A stretch of 64,000 nucleotides of DNA. Source: Chamaecyparis obtusa (Eukaryota > Streptophyta > Pinopsida > Cupressales > Cupressaceae). Below are positions 23,601-35,709 of the stretch, piece after piece. Every line of letters begins with the position of its first letter. Positions within the stretch are counted from its first letter, which is position 1. The position numbers were made by a program, and so were the translations under genes. The stretch covers positions 62,001 through 126,000 of the forward strand of contig BSBK01002163.1 in NCBI GenBank assembly GCA_027943335.1. The letters are read 5' to 3'. Under the pieces are notes generated by a model. The model saw only the letters and a list, made by a program, of their open reading frames with translations. It had not been told where the DNA came from and ran no database searches.

Positions 23601-23924
23601 GACTCAGTCCGAGGCTCAGGAGACAGAACCTGATGAGTTGATACTTCCAGTGCTCATATTTTTTTTTCTTTTCTCCTCTCTATCTTTCATGTTGTAGTTA
23701 TTTAGTGATCGACAAGTTGGTCGACACTTCTAAATGTATAAACTCTGATGTATCACTGTAATTTGAAAGTTATGATTCCTTAATCCGACAAGTTGGTCGT
23801 TTGTATTTATTTCAATGATGAAATTTTGGATTTAATGTAATGCAATGTCGACTTTGTCTTTCGACTTTCGACTTAATATGCTTTTATGCTCATGTGGTGT
23901 TCTAGTTATAGTTCAGTCTTTACA
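20633..23924 (+). repeat. 5' LTR of chromovirus C
   Basis: Begins TGTCATGAC and ends TTTACA (3292 bp). It pairs with 28858-32125. The first ~265 bases differ from the partner at about 13 positions; later parts differ less. It carries an additional ~25-bp TTTATTTAT stretch at about 21342-21366 that the 3' LTR lacks, which accounts for the length difference. A GC-richer block lies at 23420-23640, near the 3' end. Confidence 0.93.
22018..22026 (+). promoter_or_regulatory. TATA-like box in the 5' LTR
   Basis: TATATAAAA in the middle of the LTR; the partner LTR has TGTATAAAA at 30218-30226. It is a plausible promoter for the element's genomic RNA, but not proven. Confidence 0.4.
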
Positions 23925-23926
23925 TA

Positions 23927-23938
23927 TGGTATCAGAGC
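23927..23938 (+). promoter_or_regulatory. tRNA-Met primer-binding site of element C
   Basis: TGGTATCAGAGC, two bases after the 5' LTR end. It is complementary to the 3' end of plant initiator tRNA-Met. Confidence 0.93.
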
Positions 23939-24018
23939 AGAGTTTCTACTCTGCAGCCTTATGGGTCTTATGCTAACGCTATGCATTGTGCGATAATGCA
24001 GGATTTTGATTTATCATC

Positions 24019-25218
24019 ATGATGACTAGAAATGCTAGTAAGGGAGGACCTAGTAATGACACTGGGGAATCCAATGAGTGCTTTGATTAGATACTTGCCT
24101 TGTTAATGCAGCAAGGTACACTTTTGCAACAGCAAAGGGATAGAATGGATCACTTGGAGAGTAGTATTCAGGGAAGGGGTCCTGCAAATTCTAGTGAGGA
24201 AGTAAGACAGAAACATGAGGAGGATTTGAGGGCAGAAGCCCAATGGAAATAGGAAGAGGATAGGAGAATAGAAGCGCAGCGTAAAGCTGAGGCTGATGCA
24301 GTAGCCACTAATCAGAATGCAACCAGAGAGAAGATCTCAGCAGAGCTAAGCAAGGACCTCAAAAAGGTCACTCCTCCCACTTTCAATGGGAAAGCCTTAG
24401 GGGATGAAGCTGAGGCTTGGATAGCTATGATGGAAAGATACTTTCAGGTTCAAAACTTTACAGGATAGACATGAGCCATGTGGGCAACTTTCCAGTTAAG
24501 AGGGGAGGCTATGACTTGGTGGGAAAATGTAATGTCAGAAAAGAAGCTGGAACATGGACAGGTCACTTGGGAGGAATTTCTACAGTTGTTCAGAACTCAG
24601 TGGTTACCAAAGCTGTACTTTGACAAAAAAATTCTAGAATTCTAACATCTTATTCAGGGAGTCATGACAGTTACAGCCTATCATGAGAGGTTTTGCCATC
24701 TTGTGAAGTATGTTCCACAGTATCGGAACGATGAGGAATTTCATACTCAGAAATTCATTATGGGGTTACGACCAAAAATTGCTTCAGAGGTACTGATGCA
24801 TGAGCCTAAACAGATGGAGCTAGCACTTAGAAAGGCTCTAAGACAGGAAGAAAAATTGAAGAGCTTGTCAGCAGTTAGAGTGTCTCAAAAATCTAAAAAA
24901 TCAGGAGGTTTCAAAAGGAAACAGGATAACCGTCAGAAGGGAGATGATAGACACCAGATCAGGAACATGAAGAGTCGAGGCCAGGGAAATTCTGGAAACA
25001 AGAACAAAAACAGGAATAACCAGAACAACAATAACAGGAATGAGAACAGGAACAGTAGATTTGAGAGACGACAAGGACCATGGGGAGGATGCTATGTTTG
25101 TGGCAGAAACCACTTTGCTAGTCACTGTTCCCAGAGGTTAGGCCAGAGAGAGGGTAAAGCCTCTCAAGCTCAGCATCACATCCACACTGCAGTGGATAAT
25201 AGGCAGGCAGAATTTTAG
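24019..25218 (+). pseudogene. Chromovirus C gag (stops in frame)
   Basis: Capsid/nucleocapsid protein of about 400 codons, starting at the first ATG after the primer site (24019, or 24022). An N-terminal Gln/Glu/Arg-rich helical part is followed by the capsid-like domain (TPPTFNGKALGDEAEAWI, later TWEEFLQLF) and a basic Asn/Arg-rich tail. The zinc knuckle at 25093-25131 has three residues between the second Cys and His (C-x2-C-x3-H-x4-C) instead of the usual four. In-frame stops occur at 24088, 24250, 24466, 24472 and 24643, and the closing TAG at 25216 may itself be a mutated sense codon, since protease continues in the same frame. Confidence 0.9.
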
Positions 25219-25731
25219 GCTTCTCCTATTCAGCTGACAGGTAAACTTTTTGGTCAGAATGTATCTATTCTTGTGGACACTAGTGCAACTGAATGTTTTA
25301 TAGATCCTAGAGTAGCTTCCAGATTACCCATTAGAGCTGGTTATATGGCTAACCCATGGATTGTAGAATATGGAAACCGGGCAGAGCGAAGGGTAGAACA
25401 GTGTTTGGTTTGCAGCGAATTGGAGCTACCCAGCTTCATAACGCAAGTGAATCTCTATGTAGCACCTCTTGGCTCATATGACACAATCCTGGGGATTAAT
25501 TGGCTAACTGAACATAAAGCCATAGTAAATTGTCAGGACAAGTCCTTTAGATGTTTGGATGATTCAGGAAAGCCTGTAGAGGTCAGAGGTGTTAAAAGGC
25601 CTCTTGAACTCAGACAGATTTCAGCTATGCAACTAAAGAGAGCCAAACGGAAGGGGTGTAAACTTTATGTTGTTCACGTGAAGGATTTGGAGGAAACACC
25701 TCCTAACTTAGATGATTATCCAATCCTTTAG
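25219..25731 (+). pseudogene. Chromovirus C aspartic protease
   Basis: In frame with gag. The active-site segment reads ILVDTSATECFIDPRVA, with DTS at 25276-25284 where retropepsins normally have DTG. The second structural block ...YDTILGINWLTEHKAIVNC is typical of gypsy proteases. It ends at a TAG (25729) that also interrupts the continuing pol frame. It would release gag and pol products. Confidence 0.87.
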
Positions 25732-26517
25732 CAATTTAGAGATGTGTTTCTGGAAGACTTGCCAGAACTTCCACCTAAAAGGGAGTTTGATTTCTCTATT
25801 GATCTAAATCTTGGGACTGAACAACAGTCTAAAGCTCCTTACAGGATGACAACTATAGAGATGTATGAACTAAAGGTTTAGATTCAGGATCTCCTTGATA
25901 AAGGATTTATACGTCCTAGCGTTTCTCCTTGGGGTGCACCGGTGATTTTTGTTAAAAAGAAGGATGGTACTTTGCATTTATTCATTGATTACAGGATGTT
26001 AAACAAAGTGACCATCAAGAATAGATACCCTCTACCATGAATAGATGAACTATTCGATCAGATGAAAGGAGCAACGGTGTTCTCAAAGATTGATCTACAA
26101 TCTGGGTACCATCAACTCAGAATCAAAGATGAGGACATCCATAAAATAGCTTTTAGAACAAGGTATGGGCACTATGAGTTTGTAGTTCTGCCTTTTGGGC
26201 TAACAAATGCCCCAGCAGCTTTCATGAACTTGATGAACAGTGTGTTCAGAGATTCTCTGGATAAGTTCGTGGAGATTTTCATTGACGACATCCTAATATA
26301 CTCCAAGACTGTTGAGGAGCATGAGGAGCATTTGCGGATAGTTTTGCAGCGATTAAGGGAGCGTAAGCTTTATGGAAAACTATCCAAATGTTCATTCTAT
26401 CAAAAGAGAATCCATTACTTGGGCCATATCATATCCGGAGAGGGGATTGCGATGGATCCGGCCAAGATCAAAGCAATACTTGAGTGGCCTGCTCCTGCTA
26501 ATGTTCATGAAGTATGA
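25732..26517 (+). pseudogene. Chromovirus C reverse transcriptase
   Basis: Gypsy RT blocks in order: [18 protein letters not shown], the [10 protein letters not shown] block at about 26087-26115, [15 protein letters not shown], and the catalytic box [10 protein letters not shown] at 26278-26307 with both Asp residues present. In-frame stops are TAG 25879, TGA 26038 and TGA 26515. The last lies just before SFMGLAGYY, where gypsy elements usually have Arg, so CGA to TGA is likely. Confidence 0.92.
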
Positions 26518-27114
26518 AGTTTTATGGGGTTGGCTGGTTATTACCAGAAGTTTGTGGAAGGATTTTCCAAGATAGCAGCACCTATCACATCTCTCCAGAG
26601 AAAAGGGAAATGGTTTGAGTGGACAGAGACTTGTGAGCAAGCCTTTCAGTTGTTAAAACAGAAGCTCACGTCCACTCCGATATTGATTATTCCTGATCCA
26701 AATGGTCAATTTATAGTTATCATAGATGCATCGGGTGAGGGCCTAGGAGGCGTGTTGATGCAGGATGGTAGAGTTGTGGCTTATGAGTCACGAAAGTTGA
26801 AACAACATGAGGTGAATTATGCCCCGCATGATCTAGAACTTGCAGTGATTGTGCATGCCTTACAGATGTGGAGACATTACCTACTTGGGAAACCCTTTGA
26901 GTTGCGAACCGATCACATGGGATTACAATATATCTTCACACAGCCAAATTTGAATGCGAGGTAGAGGCGTTGGCTTGAGTTCTTGAGTGAGTATGACTTT
27001 GGTATAGAATATATCAAAGGAAAGGAGAATAGAGTGGCAGATGCACTCAGTAGGAGATGGCATTTATCCGCCATATCCACCACTAGGACACGCTTGAGAG
27101 AGCATGTGCTAGAG
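26518..27114 (+). pseudogene. Chromovirus C RNase H
   Basis: Continues directly from RT. It has FMGLAGYYQKFVEGFSKIA (connection), IDASGEGLGGVLMQ with the first catalytic Asp, a conserved YAPHDLELAVIVHAL segment carrying Glu, and LRTDHMGLQYIF with another Asp. A TAG at 26962 interrupts the region before [12 protein letters not shown], and the C-terminal ADALSRR block follows. It would degrade the RNA strand and generate primers. Confidence 0.9.
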
Positions 27115-28385
27115 TAGTTACTTGGTGATGACCATTATGAGATGGTCCGATCTGCTTTATAGACTGAGCCTTCTGATTATAGGTTCAGTGATTATTCTTT
27201 TGACAGTGATGGTATCTTGCGATACCAAACCAGGATGTATATCCCCGACCGTGCAGGGTTGAGGAAGATTGTTTTGGAGGAGATGCACTGTGTTCCTTAT
27301 GTCGGTCATCTAGGGGTGACCAAGATGCTTAATGATGTGAGACCATTGTACTTCTGGCCTGGGCTAAAGTGTGATATTATAGCTTTTGTGGCCCAATGTT
27401 TAGAATGTCAGCGAGTCAAGGCTGAGCATATTCATTCGGTAGGATTGTTGTACCCTCGTGATATACCAAAGTACAAGTGGCAGGTCATAAGCATGGATTT
27501 TATTCAAGGTCTTCCCATGACTAGACAATGACATGATGTTATTTTGGTGGTAGTTGACAAACTCACCAAGGTAGCACACTTTATACCTGGCAGCTTGCGA
27601 GATGGTTCCTTAGCTCTTGCTAGGAAATTTGTTCATGAGATCTTTCGATTACATGGGGTTCCAAAGACTATTATTTCAGATAGGGATACTCGTATGACAT
27701 CAAGGTTTTGGACAACCTTGAATGCATCCCCTAGGTACATGACTAAATTTTAGTACTTCATACCACCCACAGACAGATGGTCAGACAGAGAGGGTGAACC
27801 AGGTCATGGAGGATCTATTGAGGATGTACTGCATGGATCAGCAGTACAAGTGGGAAGAATATATCTCGCTGGTGGAGTTTTCTTATAATAACTCCTATCA
27901 TGCATCTTTAGGCATGGCACCATTTGAGGCATTGTATGGATGCAAATGCCACACACCCATTAGTTGGGACAGGGTAGAGGATCAAGTGGTTATTGGTCCT
28001 GATATGCTCCGCAAGATGGAGGAGCAAATGACATTGATCCGCACACGTCTGAAGGAAGCAGTTGATAGGCAGAAGAGTTATGCGGATAAGAACCGCACCT
28101 TCAGACAATTTCAGGTTAGAGATAAAGTGTTCTTACATGTACAGCCACAAAAGAGTTCTATCTCTTTTGGCAGGGCATCAAAGTTAGCCCTACGCTATGT
28201 TGGTCCGTTCGATGTGCTGGAAGTCATCAATCTGGTGGCTTACCGACTTGCTCTACCACCAGCTCTTGCCCGTATTCACAGTGTTTTTCATGTTTCATTA
28301 TTGAAACCTTATCATCCTGATGCCTCTCACATTTTGGATTGATGTGCTTTACAGGTGCAGGATCCAGGAGTGGTCTCAGTGGAGC
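27115..28385 (+). pseudogene. Chromovirus C integrase
   Basis: Zinc-binding HHCC domain at about 27283-27420 (MHCVPYVGHLGVTKML ... CLECQRVKAEH). The catalytic core has SMDFIQGLP (first Asp), IISDRDTRMTSRFW (second Asp) and the Glu-bearing [11 protein letters not shown]. The GPY/F module is [11 protein letters not shown], followed by [15 protein letters not shown]. Stops lie at 27115, 27160 and 27529, and there is a frameshift at about 27740-27790 in the [10 protein letters not shown] region. A TGA at 28340 separates integrase from the chromodomain in the same frame. Confidence 0.92.
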
Positions 28386-28534
28386 CTACTCGGGTCATTG
28401 ACCAGCGTATCATCAGGGTGCGCAATGCTGATGTGCTCCAGTATAAGGTCCAATGGGACCAGTTTTCAGCTGATAGTGCTACATGGGAGGATGTGGATGA
28501 CATGCGTCGTTCCTTCCCTCATCTCTTCAATTAG
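28386..28534 (+). pseudogene. C-terminal chromodomain of element C
   Basis: After the TGA at 28340 the same frame continues with RVIDQRIIRVRN, YKVQWDQFSADSATWEDV and ending FPHLFN before TAG (28532). The aromatic and W-E positions match the chromodomain at the end of chromovirus integrases, thought to target insertion to heterochromatin by reading histone marks. Confidence 0.82.
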
Positions 28535-28845
28535 ATGTTTATATTTGGGTAGATCATAGACTTTTGATGTGATCTTTTACTCATGCTACAGTGAGTTTTT
28601 GGTGTGATGATTATGTCTTTGATGTCTTGGATATTGTTTTACTTCAGTTGTTGTTCGGACTATCGTGTTGGAGACACTTATATACATTGTTCTGCTCTAT
28701 GTTATGAGATATTGCTTATGATACTTTTGATTTGGTTTCAAAATTATGGATAAGATAATCACATCATTTTATGCTTACATTGCAAATGATTATGAATATG
28801 TTTCTATTGTTGATGCTACATGACATCGGGACGATGTCTCTTCCA
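28535..28845 (+). other. 3' untranslated region of element C
   Basis: Lies between the chromodomain stop and the polypurine tract. No further ORF is supported. Confidence 0.7.
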
Positions 28846-28857
28846 AGTGGGGAGGGA
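28846..28857 (+). promoter_or_regulatory. Polypurine tract of element C
   Basis: Purine-rich GTGGGGAGGGA directly before the 3' LTR start at 28858. It is the expected primer for plus-strand DNA synthesis. Confidence 0.85.
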
Positions 28858-31800
28858 TGTCACGACCGGTTTTGCGACCTCCTTATTATGTGGATCCTTA
28901 AGTCGATTTATGTCAACTTGATGAATCGATGTGCTTTGGTAAATATGGAAATTGGTAAATGTTTAATTAAATGAGATAGAAATTGGCAATATGTTGGAAC
29001 TTTAAAATGATTAAGTTAATTTTGGAGATATCTTTATCATGTGAGTTACTGATGATAATTTGTATTGTCGAGTGTTTGAGTGGATGCAGGTCGGAGGACA
29101 GAGGTGTGGTTGAGGAGAGAGGTCTAGCTCCCTGCCTAGTGTCAGATTCGGATGCAGTAGTGCCACGCACACACCACTTATGAAGATTTACTAGTTTTTC
29201 TATATTGGAAGATAATTTTTAAATGTCTAGATATAGATGGAATTGGAATTAATAAAATTGTGTTTTTCTAAAGTATGTGTGCTTTAATTCTTTTCTTTTA
29301 CCTTCATTATTAACTGAAAGTAAAACCAAGAAACGGTTATTGGCAATGTGGATTTAATGCCGAAAAAACTCTTCATTTAAAACACACCTTTCTTGATGCA
29401 CGAGGGAGGTAGTTGGAAAAAAAGAAACTGGGTTGTGATTTGGGAAAAACTATTGGGAATTCAGTTCATAGGGAACCAGAACCAGGGAGGACTTGAGGAG
29501 CAGCGTAAAAACTTGTATATAGCTTGATTTGGAGACACAGGCCACATTAAGAGCTAACGAATCAGGTTCCTTTTCCTTGTCTGCGTTGGTATAACAGATA
29601 AATTTGAATGGTGTGGAGAGTCTAAATTTCTGTACCTTTTTATTCTGAATATAAATGCCTCTCTGTGTTCCTGCTAATTCTTCCTCTGTATTTGATTATC
29701 ACCATGTCAAAACTAGAGCATGCTTTATCTTATTCCTTTGAGCTCACTATTGCATACACATAAATCTTTTGTTGGTCATTGAGTTAATACTGACGAAAAA
29801 GTCTGATGACCCAAGGATAGGGCATTGCTAAACATACACTATTTGTCGTATTTATGATTCGGCCATGGTAGCATGTGACCTGTGTATTTTACTATCCACG
29901 ACACTCATGATCTATGAAGCTTTATTTAATATGAGCTATGAGCTTGGCCATATGCATTCACTTGCTATCGCATCTAACTTCTATATGGCTCGTTACCTAG
30001 GTTTCTATAGATGGTTTTCTCCTTTACTATTCTTGGGCGTGACTCGCAAGCTTCCATTGTTATCATGTTTGTTCATTGGCATCTGTTTGCTGGATACAAC
30101 GATGCATCATTACTTATTCTTGGCATTAAAGCTTGATCCGCGAGCTACCCTCCACGTTATTATTTTAGCCTCCAAGGCCTGTGAGTTAGGGTATGGAATT
30201 CATCTTCCACTTCTCACTGTATAAAACCGAAACACTGCATTTCACCATTGTATGTACACCCCGCCTTGATTGTCCTCTTGAAACTAGGGGCCCTAGGTTA
30301 TGACTTTTGAACTAGTTGAATTTAAGGCAACTCTTGTTAATTTATTCTACATTAAGTTCCGTTCCACTCATTTTATTGTATCGCTTAGTGATGTATCTTG
30401 CAGAAAATGAAACAAAATGATATTTGATGTTGATGGATAGCCGAATATTAGTCTTTAAATTTGTCCTTTACATGTTTTTGTGTACTTTAAGAGAATTGGG
30501 GGAGTAATCACTAGAAATTTTTAAGGAACTGTTGAGTTGATTTTTATTTGAGGTAGGGTGCATAGCAGTAATAAATCATAAATAGTTAGAAATAGAGTAT
30601 TATATGCTTTTACAATTTACTGTATCAGCACAAGTATACAGGTGCGTCTATTCCCAGTGGTTGTGCCATTTTCAAACCATAGGCAGAGTGGTAGGCTGGA
30701 CTAACTAAAAGATAGCTTGGACATTTTAGAATATATATTGGTAGTGACAATAGAGAGTATACTGTTTGTTTAACTTTAAACATAGCTCTATACTCATTTC
30801 TATTACATCAGCAGTTCAGTAATGTTTAATAAGTCATATCAGAAAAATATTCCCAACTTTTTCACTATGAGCAGCAACTGTTAAAAGCAGGTTAGTGGGT
30901 TCTTCATCACTTGCAACCCATTACTGACAGCAGGGTAGTGGATCTAGGAGACTTAAATGGAATGTAGAAACGGTACCAAAGAGTCACTGCTAAGAAGCTT
31001 TTCTAGATCACAACAATTAAACTTATAGATGTTGAATTATGAATAATCTGAGATATTTTGAGATTCCTACCTTATCGGGATTTACCTCATTGACCATCTA
31101 CCAAGTTCTTTGTGGGTCAACTGTTTAACGATATGTGTATTGCAATGTCTTAAAGATATTCAGTGTTGTTACCTTGTCAGATAACTATTTGAAATGATTG
31201 ATGTTGTAACATGTCTGTTGGCGTTTTGATGAAATGCTCTGTTCATTTCTGGTTTAGTTTATAACTCTTACTGAATTTATATCTTATCCAAGCGTTAACT
31301 AAGTTCTGTTTTGATAGACAAACTGAACGACTAGTATTACACCTTGCTATGATTGTTGTATTATATCAAATTATGTTTTTGTGATGCTGTTATTTTTCTG
31401 TTTCATGTGGAATCTGGAATGTATCAATTGATGGAAGTTGTGCCGAATGTAGATTACAAGGGAGGGTGATTTCTTTTATTTACCTGCCAGTTCAAATCTG
31501 GGTTAATACTTTGGCCAAAGTGAATGCATTTTTTCGGTTGACATGCATGGTTATGTTTACCCCTTGCTACATCCATTGTATAGAACGTACTATAGGCATA
31601 TGTGCTGTAGGTTAAGTTACACGGCTACACTAAGACCATCCGAATCTGCCAGTAGCGAGAAGCTAGGCCTCTCGTGCAGGGACGACGCTTTCTTCATGTC
31701 AGGAAGAACCCCGGGGAAGCTCATCACTTCCGGAGCTGACCACTCCACGGTTGGGCGGTAAAGTGCCTAGACCCCACCTCTGTTCTCAAGGAAGTGTAAG

Positions 31801-32125
31801 GGACTCAGTCTGAGGCTCAGGAGACAGAACCCGATGAGTTGATACTTCCAGTGCTCATATTTTTTTTTCTTTTCTCCTCTCTATCTTTCATGTTGTACTT
31901 ATTTAGTGATCGACAAGTTGGTCGACACTTCTGAATGTATAAACTCTGATGTATCATTGTAATTTGAAAGTTATGATTCCTTAATCTGACAAGTTGGTCG
32001 TTTGTATTTATTTCAATGATGAAATTTTGGATTTAATGTAATGCAATATCAACTTTGTCTTTCGACTTTCGACTTAATATGCTTTTATGCTCATGTGGTG
32101 TTCTAGCTATAATTCAGTCTTTACA
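28858..32125 (+). repeat. 3' LTR of chromovirus C
   Basis: Begins TGTCACGACC, ends TTTACA (3268 bp) and is followed by the target duplication TATAA. It pairs with 20633-23924. A 119-codon open frame at 29865-30224 also exists, shortened by a stop, in the other LTR; it has no recognisable domain and I treat it as chance. Confidence 0.93.
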
Positions 32126-32130
32126 TATAA

Positions 32131-32499
32131 TACTTTTGATGATGAGTACTTGAACATTAAATTGGTCCACTGAATCAATACCCTATATAAGAGATAAAAA
32201 AGAGAGTATATTTTATGCCTTCCTCAAAAAGATTCTATTTCATTGAACAAAGCATTACCATAATAACACATTATAGTCCACCCTTAATGATTAAGAGAAA
32301 TAAGGAGAAAAAGTGAGATGAAAGTGTGTAGAGATGTACAAGGTGTACTCTATGACACACTCACATGAGGTGAGTATCACAAGAATACATGTTGTGATGT
32401 TAAAGCTCCATTACACTTTAGGTGTTCGTACAATAATTTCCCAAATCTCCTTTATGTAGACAGCACAAACACTTGTCACAACCTTATTCAAAGGCCTTT
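32131..32499. other. No gene seen; right flank of element C
   Basis: Continuation of the sequence interrupted at 20632. No coding sequence is supported. Confidence 0.5.
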
Positions 32500-32940
32500 C
32501 TTAGTTTGAAAAGGTTTTTCAAAACTTGTTGAAGTTGCACACACATTCAGAAGAAAAACTGTACACCGCAATAAGACGACCTAAAACGCATACAAAGGCC
32601 ACGCCACAACTGCAGATCATTAGCACTTTCCCAAAAAACGTCGGCCTCTTTTATTGCTCGCGACCATGCTTTATACGGGGGTTATTTTTTAAAAGAAATG
32701 GAGGGCTTGGGGGAACTTGACTATGGAGGGCTAGGCCGACCCACCGAGAGAGCACTACGACAGACCTGCCGCGACAAGAGACGACAAGGCACACCATTAA
32801 TCGAGCCGCCTCGTTAATATTGGCTATGCGTAACTGCCTGGGATGTCGCTGTGTCACCGCAAGTTGTTGTGTAGCTGCGGGGACCTTGCCTTCACACACT
32901 GCGTCGTCGACACTCCACACTCATGGGCCTGACTTGCCAG
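32500..32940. other. GC-rich island of unknown origin
   Basis: A stretch clearly richer in G+C and CpG than its surroundings (for example GCCGCGACAAGAGACGACAA near 32768 and GTCGTCGACACTCC near 32907). It contains an 89-codon minus-strand frame (32920-32651) and a 64-codon plus-strand frame (32526-32720), neither matching a family I know. It could be an old element end, an unmethylated promoter remnant or an LTR fragment. Confidence 0.4.
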
Positions 32941-35680
32941 TGGCAGAAAATTTAAAAGAGCTGACTGCAATATGACATAGGCTTCAAAATATTTCTATTT
33001 ACTCTGATACTACGTAGAAACCAACACCAATAATATAATGAGAGTCCAAAGTCCATTATGTATTAACTACCTTCATTGAATAATGGAAACAACAAGTGTA
33101 CATATAGGTAAGAGTGTCACTACAAAATATGGGATGAACTCCTCCAATCTAGAGTGGTGGAGAAACTACTCAAGCAACTAATATGAGCTGTTGAAATAGG
33201 ATTGATACTTTTTTAATAGACTTCTAAATGATGACAATTTGATGAACAAATGTCAAGTGAGCATAGATGACTAAGTACGCTTAATAAGCTAAAGTGTAAA
33301 AAAATTAAATACACTAACAAAGGTCATGAAAGTTTACCATAAGGTCTCAAATTTGATATACCACTGATTCACCCCCACTCCCCCCTAGTGGTATTGTACT
33401 CCAACAAACTCATCCTTTTTATTGAAGCATCACCTTTTCAACATTCGAAATATGATTATTACTTATTTAAATTCGATGACTTCAATCCTCGAAAACTCTT
33501 CTATCCTTTCCTATGCTCAATAACATGTGGTATTAATCTTATACCTTTACATGTAATCATAGATAAAGATGATACCTACAAATACATATGTAAATTCAAT
33601 ATATATATATATATAACCAAATAAGGAGTAAGTAGCATGATTAATTTAAATGATCTCAATTTAGTTAATAACTTAAAGTTATTATGTCTTTTTTATGATG
33701 ATCGAATATCTTTCTAATTTGACTATTTCATTTCAACAATAAGTTTGTTACATGTTTATTTTGTTTCCTTAATATATGTATATGTTCAACTATATTAGAC
33801 ATGCAAAAAGTCATTTGAAACAAAAATAATAATAATATTTATATAAAAATATAACATCAAATTGTTCATTTATGTAGAATGTTCAATAAAAGATTTTTTA
33901 TATAAAATAATATAATTTATGAAATTAATGCCTGAAAATCTTCCAATCATATTCTAGAATTGAGATTCGCGAGTCAGTCCTTGATTTTCTAACCTCCTAA
34001 AATCGCCTACATAGATCTACATTTGTAAAATACTAAATCAATAATTCAAAATTAATTCCCAAATTCACCTACGGTTATATTATGTTATTAGTACTTGTCG
34101 TAGGCTAAGCAAGTACTATTGTAATGATTTTTGGATTTCTGGGTTTAACTAGTGATTAAATCAATGTGAATGGACCAATTAGAAATTAAGATATTTGTTA
34201 TTTTGTTATGTATTTCATATTTTATATAGTTAAATTGATTTTTTTAAAAGTTTCTAATATGTAAAAATTATTTTTTGGCAATTTGATTGGCCAAACCAAC
34301 TGATGTTATGCCATCATTCTCGGCATTTTTAGCTGAGCATATTCTCCACACTTCTCTATGGTGTTTGATTGTTGTTTAGTGCTCCTTTATTATTATATAT
34401 ACATAGTAATATATAATTGATCTTAATTAATTTTAATTGTATGTATAAATCTCTTTCTAATTTCATTAAATTTATTAGAAGTATTGAATATATTTAAACT
34501 AATTAGTAATTTTATAATTATAGTAAATTATATGATTATTATAATTTATTTTTATATTATATTTGTAGTAATAAGTATATATTAATTGTAAATAATTTGA
34601 ATATTTATTTTAATTAGATTAGGGTTATGTTCATGTAATTTAATACTCTATTCTTATAAGTGGGATAGAATTAGGTGTTATTACAATATATCTTCTTATT
34701 TTAATACAACTTCATTTTTAAAAATTAAAATTGATTATAATACATATAAATTTAATGTACCATATAATTCAAGTTGCAATAGTAATTCAAATTAAATTGA
34801 CTATTTCTATTTCTAAATTCTAATCTATAATTTGACTTTCATATAGCTTTATTAATAGATTAACAATCAACTAATTCAAACAATTTTATTACTTCTATTT
34901 CAATATTAAGACAAGTACTAGCCACTAGGTGGCACTTGTTGTAAATGCTTTAAGAAATAAATTTAGAAGTTTGAAGAGAATTTTTTTTTTTCGATATTTT
35001 GCGTTCGATTTGAGAATACAAGTATTCTCCGATGTTTGTAACATGGTGGAGAGCTGATGAAAAGAAGAAGATAACTCACAATTGGGTTCGATCTGAGAAG
35101 ACAAGTGTAGCATTAAAAGCTTCTTGCACCAACCTTGTTACTTGTTTTAACAGTGATTCATATATTTGCTCAAGGCTTACTTATGTGTGATTCAAATATT
35201 TAAAGGCAAAATGCTTGCAAAACAAGTGCATGATATAATTTATAACAAAATTTGCTTCTACAACTAACATAAAACCATCTGCGGGCTTACGAAGACGAGA
35301 ATGAATCTCAAAGAACTATTTTACAGATATAATATAATTTATTTTTTCATTTTATAATTAAAATCTTTGAATATGCGAAGTCTAACAGTCACTGGACTTT
35401 TACTCTTCATCTTCCTTATGCCTCTTCATATTTGGGAAGTAACAGCATCTCTTTATATAGTCTTGATATTGTCCTTAGTTTACTGTAAGAGTAAATATAA
35501 TACATTCCCCCGCTTTCCAATGGCTGGAACCTCTAATGGTGAACCACTTATTTTGTTGTATTGTACATTTTCCTGATTGCCTAGTTTTAGCTGTAGTGTT
35601 TATGTTTATTTTATCTACTCTCTGAGCTGAAGGAAAACTAAATCATTGTACTGCATTACATTATATTACTCTCAATTTTG
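32941..35680. other. AT-rich intergenic region upstream of the SKP1-like gene
   Basis: No gene is supported. It includes a short (AT)n run at about 33599-33614 and long AT-rich tracts from 33600 to 34900. Two near-copies of GTTCGATtTGAGAAtACAAG occur at about 35004 and 35085 and may belong to the promoter or 5' untranslated part of the SKP1-like gene. Confidence 0.5.
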
Positions 35681-35709
35681 ATAAAATTTTGTTTCTACAT
35701 TCAGTGTCA

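Larger units (their letters stand above)
20633..32125 (+). mobile_element. Ty3/gypsy chromovirus C, full-length structure
   Basis: An 11,493-bp element with LTRs 20633-23924 and 28858-32125, primer site 23927-23938, a gag-pol frame from 24019 to 28534, a polypurine tract before 28858, and a perfect 5-bp target duplication TATAA (20628-20632 / 32126-32130). The order gag, protease, RT, RNase H, integrase, chromodomain makes it a chromovirus. Very long LTRs and a Met-tRNA primer site fit the Tekay/Del side, which is an inference. The coding frame has 15 in-frame stops and a frameshift, so it is defective although complete in outline. Confidence 0.92.

Noticed and set aside
29865..30224. 119-codon open frame inside the 3' LTR of element C (shorter copy at 21665-21916)
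   Set aside because: It lies in LTR sequence, is cut by a stop in the partner LTR, has no recognisable domain, and has a composition expected from chance.
32651..32920. 89-codon frame in the GC-rich island as a gene
   Set aside because: No recognisable domain, no splice or promoter support, and the composition is explained by local GC content.
35367..35576. 69-codon frame upstream of the SKP1-like gene resembling a signal peptide
   Set aside because: It has no continuing coding similarity. The hydrophobic run is short, the frame is interrupted, and it may be 5' untranslated or intronic DNA.
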